In this document: one piece after another, positions 20,701-30,497 of the stretch
Layout of the letters: each line of letters starts with the position of its first letter
Position numbering within the stretch: position 1 is the stretch's first letter
Assembly: GCA_021818955.1 (NCBI GenBank)
Contig: JAKASR010000009.1
Location: forward strand, 1-64,000
Source of the DNA: Acidobacteriota bacterium
Lineage (GTDB): Bacteria > Acidobacteriota > Terriglobia > Terriglobales > SCQP01
Length of the DNA: 64,000 nt
Direction of reading: 5' to 3'
Position numbers and translations under genes: made by a program
Notes under the pieces: model-generated
What the model was told of the DNA's origin: nothing
What the model saw: the letters and a program-made list of their open reading frames with translations, nothing else
The model's database searches: none

Positions 20701-21591
20701 CAGAGCGCGCTGGCGGGCATCGTATTCATCCTTCAATTCGCGATAGCGGCGGGCCTTGGCGGCCTGGCGCTTGAGCGAGTTCATCTGGCGCGTGACTTCT
20801 TCGAAGATGTCGTGAATGCGGGCCAAATTCTGGCGCGCCGACTCCAGCCGGGCTTCAGCCAGTTTTTTCTTCGCCTTGTACTTGGTCACGCCGGCGGCTT
20901 CCTCGATGATGGCGCGGCGCTCGTAAGGCTTCGAGCCCAGGATTTGACCAATGCGGCCCTGTTCGATGATGGCGTAGGTTTCCGGTCCCAGACCGGTGCC
21001 CATGAACAGGTCCTGGATATCGCGCAGGCGGCAAGGGCGTCCGTTTAAGCGGTATTCGCTATTGCCATCCCGATAGAGGCGGCGGGTGACAACGATCTCA
21101 CCGGCGCGATAGATGGGCGCCACGCGGCGGCGGCGGTGAATGGTGAGCACCACCCCGTGCTCCGGCGACTCGGAAGCGCCGGCGGGAGGGACGGCGGCCT
21201 CCGGCGGGTTTTCGGCAGACGCGGCAGTTTCGGGCTCGGCGGCAGGAGAAGCGGCGGCATCTTCCCAGGAATCCCCTGTCTCAATCGGCGGATCTTCGAC
21301 GTCTTCCGGACTGTTATAGACCTCAGGATCGACTAAAGTCAGCGAGACCTCGGCCATGCCGGTGGCGGGGCGGTCGCGGCTGCCGGCGAAGATGACATCT
21401 TCCATCCGCTGTCCGCGCAGGGATTTGACCGACTGCTCGCCCAACACCCAGCAGATGGCGTCGGAGACATTGGATTTGCCACAGCCGTTCGGGCCGACAA
21501 TACCTACCACGCCGGTACCGGGAAAGATCAACTCGGTACGGTCGCAAAACGACTTAAAGCCCTGAATTTGCAGTTTTTTAATTTTGAGCAC
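17794..21591 (-). CDS. smc: Chromosome segregation protein SMC
   Basis: [13 protein letters not shown]...[31 protein letters not shown]; hinge; [40 protein letters not shown]. Confidence 0.97.
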   Translation of the reverse strand: [1265 protein letters not shown]

Positions 21592-21922
21592 CGAATCACT
21601 CCTGATTCAGCCGACCGGGGCCACTCCGCCGCATCGGGCGCAGTACAGAATCATATCCCCCGTCAGGCATCGTAGCCGCAGCCAGCCTGGCAATCAAGCA
21701 AAAACATACAGTCTATAGAGTCAAAATAAAATTGACCCACAAGATGTCGTATCTGATTGCGCATCAACAAGAAAGCAGGGATAGAGCCAATGAAGGTTTA
21801 AGGAATTCGCGCCGGCATGACCGGAAATTTAGAGAAACCGCCAGGTTGTGAATGAGTTTAGCGAGTATCCCAAGAATAGTAAACCAAGATGAATCAATAC
21901 AGTAAACGAGCAAAGCGGCGAG

Positions 21923-21990
21923 GCGGCGAGGGCGCTTTTATTTTTGGACGCTGGCGCTTTCGCAAAGGTCCGGCCGAAGCCGACCGCGAT
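21923..21990 (+). repeat. Dispersed hairpin repeat, copy 14 (degenerate 5' module)
   Basis: GCGGCGAGGGCGCTTTTATTTTTGGACGCTGGCGCTTTCGCAAAGGTCCGGCCGAAGCCGACCGC. Confidence 0.8.
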
Positions 21991-22006
21991 CGCAACCAAA
22001 AAGAAA

Positions 22007-22031
22007 GCCCGGCCAGGGAGCCTGGCCGGGC
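22007..22031 (-). terminator. Intrinsic terminator for the TonB-dependent receptor
   Basis: Perfect GCCCGGCCAGG-GAG-CCTGGCCGGGC hairpin followed on the minus strand by TTTCTTTTT. Confidence 0.9.
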
Positions 22032-22075
22032 GAGAAACACGACACGGCAAAAATGGAACTACCGCCGAACTCGAG

Positions 22076-25000
22076 CTAGAAGGTGAAGCCGATATCGAAC
22101 TGGAAGGCACGGGCGATGCCAGCGGCAAACGGGCCGGTATTCAAGCCATATTTGCGCGAGCGGTTGCCCATGGTGGTATCGGTCAGCGAATTCGAGAGAC
22201 CGTAGTCGGTGGCCGCGCCGGGGACGTAGTTGGTGAGCAGCGTGCCGCTCATCACGTTGCCGGGCGGATCGTAGTTGGCGAAGTTGAAGACATTGAAGAC
22301 GTCAATGCGGGGGGTGATGCGGAAGCGCTCGCCCAGTTTAATGGGACGGGCGATGCTCAAGTCGGCATCCATGAAGTTACTGGGCAGCAACTCTCCAGGG
22401 GCGACGTGAGCGGAGATGTAGGGCATGGCCAAGCCGATGGTTTTGAGGTCGGCGGAGTTGGCCAGGCCGGCGGTCACCAGCGATTTGCCCGCCGGCGTGA
22501 GCGAGGTCGCGTAGTTCGCATTGTAGGAGTTAATCATGGACTGCAGTTGCTGCGGGCTGGAGATGGAACGGCCATAGGAGCCGACGTTGGTGTTAGGGAC
22601 GATATCGCCGGTCGAGCCGTCGCCGGTCCAGTCGGTTTGGAAAATCTCGGCCGCGCAGCCGCAAAGCTGCGACAGGCGGGGAGTCACCGGCAAGCCGCTA
22701 TCGAAATGGCCGACGGAAGAGATGCGGAAGCCGCCGGGCACGTAAAAGATGCTGCCGAAGCTCAACTGATTCAAGCGGTCATAGCCGTTGGGGCCATAAA
22801 ACATGCCGGGATTCACATTATCGGTAGCGCCGGGGCCGAAGGCCTGATCGAACTGAGTCGAGTTGTTGCGGCTCAAGGAATAGGACACGATCAGGTCGTT
22901 GGAGTGCAGCAAGCGAAGCAGGCGGCCTTTTTGGATGGTGAACCGGATCTGCAGCGCCTTATAGTCGGCTGAACCCAGGTTGCGATAGGTGGACATGTTG
23001 TTGTAGTTGGGGTTCACGCCACCGAAGGCATAATTCGGCGCGCCGAGGACGTAATTCGCGCCGGAGCCCAGCGAATCGCCGGAGGAATTAGAAGCCAGCG
23101 CACCCACCGCCGCGGCCTGCGTAATGCCGCCATTTTGCACCGCGGCGGCGATATTGTGCATCGTGCCGGCCGGAGTATTGCCTTGCGAGACCCCCAGGTC
23201 AGTGGCGGCGCCATTGATCGCGGCCGCAGCCACGGTCTTATTCAGGAAGCGAGAATCGCCGACGAAGTTGGTGTTTTGAATCATCAACAGGTGCAGGCTG
23301 CGATTCTTAATAAAGTTCACGGAGAGCACGACGCCGGGCGAGAACTGGTGCTGAACGCCAATATTGAACTGCTCGGAGTAGGGGGTGGTATAGGTGTTAT
23401 CGAACAGCGGGTTACCCCAGCCGGTGCCGGGAGTCAAAACGCCGGGGGCCGGGCTTTCGAAATCCAGCGGGGGCGCGAAAGCGCTCTGCGGCTGCGAGGC
23501 GTAACTGGCCTGCAATTGGGCCTGGGCAGCCACAATCTGCGGCGCCAGTTGCTGCAGGGATTCGGTATCGACGGCATCGCCGGTGCACATGAAGATGCAA
23601 TTGCCTTTGGCATCGAACAAAGGCGAGCCGGCATAAACAAAGGGGAAACCGGGGGCGATGCTGCTGCTGATGTAATCGGAGCGCTCGAACATGACATTAT
23701 TCCAGATATCGTTCTGGTAATAGATGCCATAGCCGGCGCGGATGGAGGTGGTGCCATGACCGAAGGGATCCCAAGCAAAGCCGATGGTCGGCGACCAGTT
23801 ATTGGGAATCGGCGCGAAGGTGGAATAATGCGGGCCGAAGGCGATGAGTGACGGCGGCTTTTTCAGGTCGGTATTGACTTCGCCCGGATCGCGCTCGAAG
23901 TGGACGCCGATATTCATAGCCAGCCGGGGGGTAATGCGCCAGTTGTCGGTGAGGTAAAAGGACTTGCGCGGATTATAGACGCCGCCAAACGGGTTGCCGT
24001 GCACCGGCAAGTTAGAGAAGTATCCCAAGCCATTGCCGAAGATCAAGAAGTTCCCCGGGCACTGCATGGGGTTGGTGGGCGCGGCACCTAAAAACTGCTT
24101 GCAAAAGTTGTAACTAGGATAGGCATTGACCCCGGACGAGAAGAACGAGGCATAGACCACGTTGGCGATATGGTTGTACTCGAAGCCATAGCGCAAGGTG
24201 TGATTACCCCAGAAGTAGCTGCCGTCGTAACGGAACTCGTCGTTGATCTGGAAGGTGTGCTGCGGGGAAAGCAGATTGGGGCCGAAGCTTTCGCCGGTAT
24301 CGAAGTTGACCGCGACGGGGAAGCTGGGCAAACCGGCCACGGGCTTGGTGAAGATGTGATTGAAGAAGCCCAGATGATCGTAATGGAACTGATGGGTGAA
24401 GTTGCCCTGCTGCCAGGTCAAGCCCACGATATTCAGATTGGTGATGTTCTCGTTGGTGAAGGGCTGCATGGTGGTGCCGCCGATGGTGGATGGCGGGACC
24501 AGGGCGAGACTGTCGTTGCGGATCTCATAAAACGCGCGCAGGCTGGAGCTGATATTCCAATCCAGGCGCGCCACACCGGTTTTGTCTTCGCCCGGAGCGG
24601 GGAAAAAGCCGTTATAAGAAGGGAAATCGGGCATGGAGACGGCCGATTCCTGATCGCGGGAATAACGCTCGCCGCTGAGGAACCAAAACAATTTGTTATG
24701 CAGAAACGGACCGCCGAAATCGAGGCCGTCCTGGTTCTGCTTGAAAGGCGGCTTCTGGCCGGAATTGCTGGGATTGGCGGCGAAACGATCGCTGCGATAG
24801 TTGGCGAAGCCGGAGCCGTGAATCTGGTTGGTGCCGCTCTTGGTGCTAACAAAAACCTCGCCGGTGTTACCGATATCGGAGGAGGTATCGAGGCTGGAGG
24901 TGGAAACCTGGAACTCGCGGATGGAGTTGTCGTTCAGGTTCATGGTGGTGGTGCCGACGGTCTGATCGGTGATATCGGCGCCATCGACGTTGATATCGGT

Positions 25001-25624
25001 GGTGCGGCCTTCAGCGGCGTCAATGGAAAGTCCGGCAAAGCCATTTTTGGTGGGATCGAAGTTGCCGCCGTCAATGATCTGCGCGCCCGGCTGAAGCTGT
25101 GCCAGATCGAGGAAGTTACGGCCGATCTGGGGAAGGTCTTTAATCTGGCGGGCATTGATCACGCCGCCGACGGTGGCGGTTTGGGTGTTGACTTGCACGG
25201 TGGCGGCGGAACCGGTGACTTTCACCGTCGTGGTGCTGCTGCCCAATTTCAATTGCGCGGGAGCATTGGTTACCTGACCGACACGCACGACGACCGGCTG
25301 GGTCAAGGTAGTGAACCCCTTGGCCTGCACCGTCAAAATATAATTTCCCGGCGTTAAGCCGGGAAAGGAATAGGCGCCGGTTGCACCGGTAACGACATTG
25401 AGATGCAAGTTGGTGGATTTGCGGTCCAGGTTCACCTTGGCGCCGACGACGACCGAGCCGCTGGGATCGGTCACGCGCCCATTCACCACGCCGGTGTAGG
25501 AAGTCTGGGCCCAGGCGCCAAGCGACAAGGCCAACAGCAAACCACCCAAACCCAATAAACCAAGGAAAGAAAAACGCACTGTTTTCGCAATCTCCAGAGC
25601 CTTATTCATATGCATTCTCCCCAT
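22076..25624 (-). CDS. TonB-dependent receptor, Oar-like (N-terminal carboxypeptidase regulatory domain)
   Basis: YTGVVNGRVTDPSGSVVVGAKVNLDRKSTN..., plug domain, C-terminal GIARAFQFDIGFTF. Confidence 0.93.
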   Translation of the reverse strand: MGRMHMNKALEIAKTVRFSFLGLLGLGGLLLALSLGAWAQTSYTGVVNGRVTDPSGSVVVGAKVNLDRKSTNLHLNVVTGATGAYSFPGLTPGNYILTVQAKGFTTLTQPVVVRVGQVTNAPAQLKLGSSTTTVKVTGSAATVQVNTQTATVGGVINARQIKDLPQIGRNFLDLAQLQPGAQIIDGGNFDPTKNGFAGLSIDAAEGRTTDINVDGADITDQTVGTTTMNLNDNSIREFQVSTSSLDTSSDIGNTGEVFVSTKSGTNQIHGSGFANYRSDRFAANPSNSGQKPPFKQNQDGLDFGGPFLHNKLFWFLSGERYSRDQESAVSMPDFPSYNGFFPAPGEDKTGVARLDWNISSSLRAFYEIRNDSLALVPPSTIGGTTMQPFTNENITNLNIVGLTWQQGNFTHQFHYDHLGFFNHIFTKPVAGLPSFPVAVNFDTGESFGPNLLSPQHTFQINDEFRYDGSYFWGNHTLRYGFEYNHIANVVYASFFSSGVNAYPSYNFCKQFLGAAPTNPMQCPGNFLIFGNGLGYFSNLPVHGNPFGGVYNPRKSFYLTDNWRITPRLAMNIGVHFERDPGEVNTDLKKPPSLIAFGPHYSTFAPIPNNWSPTIGFAWDPFGHGTTSIRAGYGIYYQNDIWNNVMFERSDYISSSIAPGFPFVYAGSPLFDAKGNCIFMCTGDAVDTESLQQLAPQIVAAQAQLQASYASQPQSAFAPPLDFESPAPGVLTPGTGWGNPLFDNTYTTPYSEQFNIGVQHQFSPGVVLSVNFIKNRSLHLLMIQNTNFVGDSRFLNKTVAAAAINGAATDLGVSQGNTPAGTMHNIAAAVQNGGITQAAAVGALASNSSGDSLGSGANYVLGAPNYAFGGVNPNYNNMSTYRNLGSADYKALQIRFTIQKGRLLRLLHSNDLIVSYSLSRNNSTQFDQAFGPGATDNVNPGMFYGPNGYDRLNQLSFGSIFYVPGGFRISSVGHFDSGLPVTPRLSQLCGCAAEIFQTDWTGDGSTGDIVPNTNVGSYGRSISSPQQLQSMINSYNANYATSLTPAGKSLVTAGLANSADLKTIGLAMPYISAHVAPGELLPSNFMDADLSIARPIKLGERFRITPRIDVFNVFNFANYDPPGNVMSGTLLTNYVPGAATDYGLSNSLTDTTMGNRSRKYGLNTGPFAAGIARAFQFDIGFTF

Positions 25625-25738
25625 TGCCGCTCAAATTCTCCGCAATTCCGAGTCATTTTCGATCGGTGAAGCTCACCATGAAAATAGCGAGTTCATAGAT
25701 AAAATTACAATCCGCTCAAAACCCGGGCCAGAATGGAC

Positions 25739-25764
25739 AAGCCAGGGGCTTTCGCCCCTGGCTT
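25739..25764 (-). terminator. Strong hairpin downstream of TonB-dependent receptor
   Basis: AAGCCAGGGGC-TTTC-GCCCCTGGCTT; no clear T-tract on the minus strand. Confidence 0.55.
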
Positions 25765-25787
25765 GAAGCCATCCTTTTATTTACCGA

Positions 25788-28700
25788 TTACCAGTACAGC
25801 CGCAGGCCCAACTCGATATTGCGCGGGCTGTTGGCCTGGCCGTATTGCACGCCCCAATCCCATGGATCCTGAGCATCGAGGAAGGGATCGGACCACTGCA
25901 TGCTATTGAAGATGTTGAAGAACTGGGCAGTGAACTGGAGCCTGGTGCCTTCGCTCAGGTTGGTGGTCTTGGCGAGGGTCATGTTCACGTTCCAGTGCGG
26001 CAAACCGCGGAGGAAGCTGCCGCCGCCGCCGCTATTGGTATCGAGGCCGACCAGCGGCAAGCGCCAGGCGGCAAACGAAGTAATCGGGTTTTTGAAGTAG
26101 TTATGGCCGGAACCGGTATTGGTGCCATAGCCGCCGCAGGCAATGCACTGCGAGTTGGACGCTGCCGGCGCGCCGGTGGTAACGACATTGCTGCCAGCGG
26201 AATATACCTTGGTGGAAGACAACGGGATGGGTGTAAAACCATTCTCGCAGCAGGACGAGGAGCCGGTTTCACCCCAGGAGCCGCCGTACATTTCGATCGG
26301 CGTGCCGCTGGCCCATTGCCAGATGGGCGCCACCGACCAGCCGCCGATCACATGGTTCAGGAAGCCATTCTGGCCATGGCCGAAGGGCAGATTATAGAGG
26401 CTGAGCAAATTGAAGGTGAACTTGCGATCCCAATATGTCGGACCATAATCGGTGCCGATATTCCAGGGATTTTCCACCGTATCGAGCACGTATTCCTGGT
26501 TGATCCCGATGGTGTTGAAGTTATGCGCGTAGGTGAAGTTGGTATCGAGCGTCAGGCCGTGGCTGGCGCGGATGTTGTAGTTGATGAAGCCGGCGTTGTA
26601 GTTGGACCAGCCAAACGGGCCTTCGCCGTAGAGCGAGGCCGGGAATTGGGTGGTGTTGGGCAGCGCGGGGCCGAAGACCCAGTTACTATCCAACTCCGAC
26701 CAGACCTGCTCCACATTATCAGTGGTAAAGGGACTGGTGCCTTCATTCGCCAACACAGCCTGGGTACAACTGGTGAAACCGCTGCAGTAGGCGCTATTGG
26801 CGCCTCCCAGCGCGGTCTCGAAGAAGGGCTGGTTAGGAATGGCGGCCGGCTTAACGCCGCGCTTCAACTGCTGATAGATGTTAATGAAGGCCTGATTGAA
26901 GGCTTGGCCTCCCTGGCGCATCATCCACGGCACGGCCGAAAGGTCGATGCCCTGATACAGGTTGCGGGAACGATTGCCGACATAACCCAACTCCAGCAAA
27001 CCATGACCAGGCACGGTGCGCTGATAAGAGACGTCCCATTCATCGGTGTAGCCCGGCTTGTAGCTGGGATCGAGAAAGAAACCAAACGTGCTGGCCGGGG
27101 TGGTGCCGATGCCAGGCTCGACCGGCAAGGTCAAGGTTTGTGAAATCGCCGGCATCGGCGCGGTTTGACCATCGAAGCCGGCGCCGGTGGGACCAATGCG
27201 GAAGGCATCGGTTGGATTCACGGTCGAGTTATCGGTACACTGCCCGGAGGTGTTGGGGCCGACGCAGGAAATGGTCTGGCCGAAAGAGGGGCCGAGCAGC
27301 GGGGTCATGACCAGGGAGACGCCGGAGAGGCGATTGTAGATGCGGCTGTAGCCGCCGCGCAGCACGCCTTCATGATTGCCGAAGAGCGAGCTCAGCGGAC
27401 CGCTACTCACATTCGGATTCCAGCTCAGGGCGAAGCGAGGCCCGAACTGGTGATAATCGGTCTTGTAGGGCGAGGTCAGCCCCAACGCGCCCACCGGCTC
27501 AAAGCCGACGGTAGGATTGTAATTCTTGCCCGCCAGCGCCGCCTGCAGCTTGTTCTGCAGATATTGCTGCATGTAAATCTGATGGCCGCTGGAATCGACC
27601 AGGGTGGTCTGATTGCCGTTGGCTTCGGTAGGCGCCACTTCCACGGCCCAGGTCAGGCCGTAGTTCACGGTTAGCGACGGGGTCATGTGCCACACGTCGT
27701 TGAAATAGGTGTTGAAGTAGGGGTAGGTGTCGGTATCCTGCACCGGAGTACCGAACGGCTGCAGGCTCAGATTGCTACCCTTGCGGGTCACCAGGATATT
27801 GGTTTGAGAAACTATACCTAAAATATCGGCATAGTCACCATTCCAACTGCCCAACTGATTGGTCGGAATGCAATTGGGCTGATTACTGGCGGTACACTGC
27901 ACCGGCTGATAGGTGCCATTCATGACCAGCGCGCCGCTGGTAATCTGAGAAACCAGAGAGGGCACGCCACCGACGACCTCGTCGGTGCGGACGTGGTGAA
28001 TCCAGTAATGGGTCAGCGAGCCGCCGAACTGAAAGAGATGGTTGCCGGTCATCCAACCCACATCGTCGCGGTAACCCCAGTCGTGACCGTTCCAGATTCT
28101 CCAACGGGTATCCTGGGTATCGAGGTTAACCGGAATCAAAGCGCCGGTTTTGTTTTCGCCGCCGATTTCCAGGGCGTCCGGCGTGCCAGCCACCTGCGGC
28201 TTCCAGCCGCCGCGCTGGTAAGACCACCAATGGCGCAGATAGCTGAAGTGGAAGTCATTGGTGATCATGGGGGTGATCTGGCCGGTGAGGCCGACGACGA
28301 AGTCGCGCGGCTGGAAAGGATTGGACGAGAGCGAAGTGGGCACGCCCAGCTTATCGCCGGGATAGAGGCCGCCGATATCCACCTGGGAATCGGTCGGGGC
28401 CGCTTCCGAAAAGTAGCGATAGACGGCGTTCATGCGCCAGTTAGAGCCAAAGTCGTGATCGACGCGCATGACGGCGAAATTATCCACGATTGGCAGCGAT
28501 AAATTGGCGGAGTAAGTGCCGATATTGAGGCCATTGCCGACCGCATGCATCGGCTGATTGGGCAGCGGCATGTACTTATCCCAGATCGAGGCCACTTCCG
28601 GATTCAAACCCAGGCCGCGGGGATCGCAGGCCTGGCCCCCGGCGCCATTCGGGCCGGCGCACTGGGTAGAATTGTTCAGGTTGTAGGACACGACATTGCC

Positions 28701-29786
28701 GGCAGCGTCGGCAAACTTCACAGTGCCCAGGCGCATGCTGGCCGACGGCACCGAGTGGCTGTAGATTTCCTGGCGCGGGAAGCGGCGGCCTTCATAGTTG
28801 AAGTAGAAATAAGTTTTGCCGCCCAAAAATTTGGGGAGCATCGGGCCACCCAACGAGGCGCCAAAGCGGTTGCGGTGCATTTCCTGTTTCTGCACGCAAC
28901 CGGGGGTGCTCGGCGTATAGACATTATTGACATAACAGGTGTAATAATGCGTCTGGTTGAAGCCCCAGCCCTGGGCATTCAACTCGTCGGCCTGATAGAA
29001 ATCATAGACTGAGCCGTGCCATTTATTGGTGCCGCGCTTGGTGACCAGCGCCATCTCGCCGCCGGCGGAGGTGCTGAAGTTAGCGCCCATATTGTTGGTG
29101 GAGACGCGGAATTCCTGAATGCTCTCGACCGGGGTGGGAATGGCCGCCTCGCCGCCGGAGCCAAAGCTTACATAAGAGTTATTGCCTTCGGTGTCGGAGG
29201 AAGCATCGGCGCCGTCGAGGGTATAAGCGTTCTGATCCGACATCTGCCCGGCGACCTGGCCCGCCATCAAGTTATTTCCATTCGCCTGAGCCAGCGGCGG
29301 GGTGGTCATGGGCTGAGTCAGCAGAAGGCTGGTGACGTCGCGATTCTGGTTGGGGAGCAATTGCGCCAACTGACCGCTGAAGGCGGTGCCCACGGTGGCA
29401 TTGGTCATGCGCAGGTTGGTGCCGGCGGTGCTTTGCACCGTGACCGTCTGGGTGCTGGCGCCGACCTGCAGCGACACATTTTCGACCGCGGTATGGTTCA
29501 CGGTAACCGGGATACTGGTCACGGTCGTCGTTTGGAAGCCATTCGCGGTAATGGTCAACTGGTAAGTTCCCAGCGCCAAGCCGGGAAAGAGAAACCGGCC
29601 GCTGGAGTTGGTGGTCGCGGTTTTAACCGCGCCCGTCGCCGTATCCAGCAGTGAAACCTTGGCACCCACCACGACTGCGCCGGAGGGGTCGGCTACGCGC
29701 CCGGAAACCCCGCCGGTAGAGGCCTGACTCCAGGCGATGAGCGACATCAAGCCACACGCTACCAAAGCAACCCAAATTCGCCGCAT
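25788..29786 (-). CDS. TonB-dependent receptor, Oar-like
   Basis: ASTGGVSGRVADPSGAVVVGAKVSLLDTATGAV..., plug and barrel, 1332 aa. Confidence 0.93.
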   Translation of the reverse strand: MRRIWVALVACGLMSLIAWSQASTGGVSGRVADPSGAVVVGAKVSLLDTATGAVKTATTNSSGRFLFPGLALGTYQLTITANGFQTTTVTSIPVTVNHTAVENVSLQVGASTQTVTVQSTAGTNLRMTNATVGTAFSGQLAQLLPNQNRDVTSLLLTQPMTTPPLAQANGNNLMAGQVAGQMSDQNAYTLDGADASSDTEGNNSYVSFGSGGEAAIPTPVESIQEFRVSTNNMGANFSTSAGGEMALVTKRGTNKWHGSVYDFYQADELNAQGWGFNQTHYYTCYVNNVYTPSTPGCVQKQEMHRNRFGASLGGPMLPKFLGGKTYFYFNYEGRRFPRQEIYSHSVPSASMRLGTVKFADAAGNVVSYNLNNSTQCAGPNGAGGQACDPRGLGLNPEVASIWDKYMPLPNQPMHAVGNGLNIGTYSANLSLPIVDNFAVMRVDHDFGSNWRMNAVYRYFSEAAPTDSQVDIGGLYPGDKLGVPTSLSSNPFQPRDFVVGLTGQITPMITNDFHFSYLRHWWSYQRGGWKPQVAGTPDALEIGGENKTGALIPVNLDTQDTRWRIWNGHDWGYRDDVGWMTGNHLFQFGGSLTHYWIHHVRTDEVVGGVPSLVSQITSGALVMNGTYQPVQCTASNQPNCIPTNQLGSWNGDYADILGIVSQTNILVTRKGSNLSLQPFGTPVQDTDTYPYFNTYFNDVWHMTPSLTVNYGLTWAVEVAPTEANGNQTTLVDSSGHQIYMQQYLQNKLQAALAGKNYNPTVGFEPVGALGLTSPYKTDYHQFGPRFALSWNPNVSSGPLSSLFGNHEGVLRGGYSRIYNRLSGVSLVMTPLLGPSFGQTISCVGPNTSGQCTDNSTVNPTDAFRIGPTGAGFDGQTAPMPAISQTLTLPVEPGIGTTPASTFGFFLDPSYKPGYTDEWDVSYQRTVPGHGLLELGYVGNRSRNLYQGIDLSAVPWMMRQGGQAFNQAFINIYQQLKRGVKPAAIPNQPFFETALGGANSAYCSGFTSCTQAVLANEGTSPFTTDNVEQVWSELDSNWVFGPALPNTTQFPASLYGEGPFGWSNYNAGFINYNIRASHGLTLDTNFTYAHNFNTIGINQEYVLDTVENPWNIGTDYGPTYWDRKFTFNLLSLYNLPFGHGQNGFLNHVIGGWSVAPIWQWASGTPIEMYGGSWGETGSSSCCENGFTPIPLSSTKVYSAGSNVVTTGAPAASNSQCIACGGYGTNTGSGHNYFKNPITSFAAWRLPLVGLDTNSGGGGSFLRGLPHWNVNMTLAKTTNLSEGTRLQFTAQFFNIFNSMQWSDPFLDAQDPWDWGVQYGQANSPRNIELGLRLYW

Positions 29787-30267
29787 GCTGTTCTCCTCTC
29801 CCTATCCTCTTAAACCGCGATTCGAAGAGCCGATCTGTTGCTACCGCTATTGCCTGATCCCTGCGCGTTCCGCCGCCATGCCGCGGCCCAACACGCCGCG
29901 CGGGTTACAAACCCGCGGTTAGTGGAGCATGCTACTGAAAAACCCAGCATGCTGTCAATCACAAATCATGCAACGACTGTCACTGACTGGCGTGATCCGC
30001 GTCATTCATTCGGCAAACCACACTTCCGGGCATTAACTAGAATGCAACCCGGCAAGGATATTTGAGCATGCAGGCAACCAAAGCAGGAAATTGTAAGTAG
30101 CTGAAAACCAAGGACGATAATCTGCCAACACCGGATAATCTTCCATATTTCATACAATTCGACGGCAGGCGTCCCAAAAATGGGAAACCCGACAGTTGAA
30201 AGGTTGCTTTCGCAGAGGTACACGATTAGTTACCCAGCCGCAGGCCGGAGCGGGATACAAAACCGCG

Positions 30268-30486
30268 GCGGCACGGCCGCTTTTACTTTTAGGCGCTGAC
30301 GCTTTCGCAAAGGTCCGGCCGAAACCGGACGCATGGCGAATACGCATGGCTGCCGGGCTTGCCAGGCGCAATTCCCGCGGAATTGCCAATGCTGCAGGCA
30401 ATTGCTTCGAAATTGAGCATGCTGCAGGCAATTTCTCCGAAATTGCCATTGACAAAAACTGCGGTCCGACTCGGCCGTTAAGGCTT
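30268..30486 (+). repeat. Dispersed hairpin repeat, copy 8 (core hairpin replaced by arms)
   Basis: Head and tail present, but the GGCGCGGGACCTAATAGG core is absent; one GCAATTCCCGCGGAATTGC arm and two GGCAATTnC-type arms instead. Confidence 0.93.
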
Positions 30487-30497
30487 CCGGAAGGTCT

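Noticed and set aside
19096-21048. 650-aa + strand ORF antisense to smc
   Set aside because: Shadow ORF from GC-rich third positions; smc on the other strand is unambiguous and the peptide is low-complexity Gly/Ala/Gln.
24170-25357. 395-aa and neighbouring + strand ORFs antisense to the TonB receptors
   Set aside because: Shadow ORFs; the receptor frame has full domain support.
29899-29917. CGCGGGTT-ACA-AACCCGCG palindrome upstream of a TonB receptor
   Set aside because: Perfect hairpin but no T-tract and no second copy I can confirm, so no function assigned.
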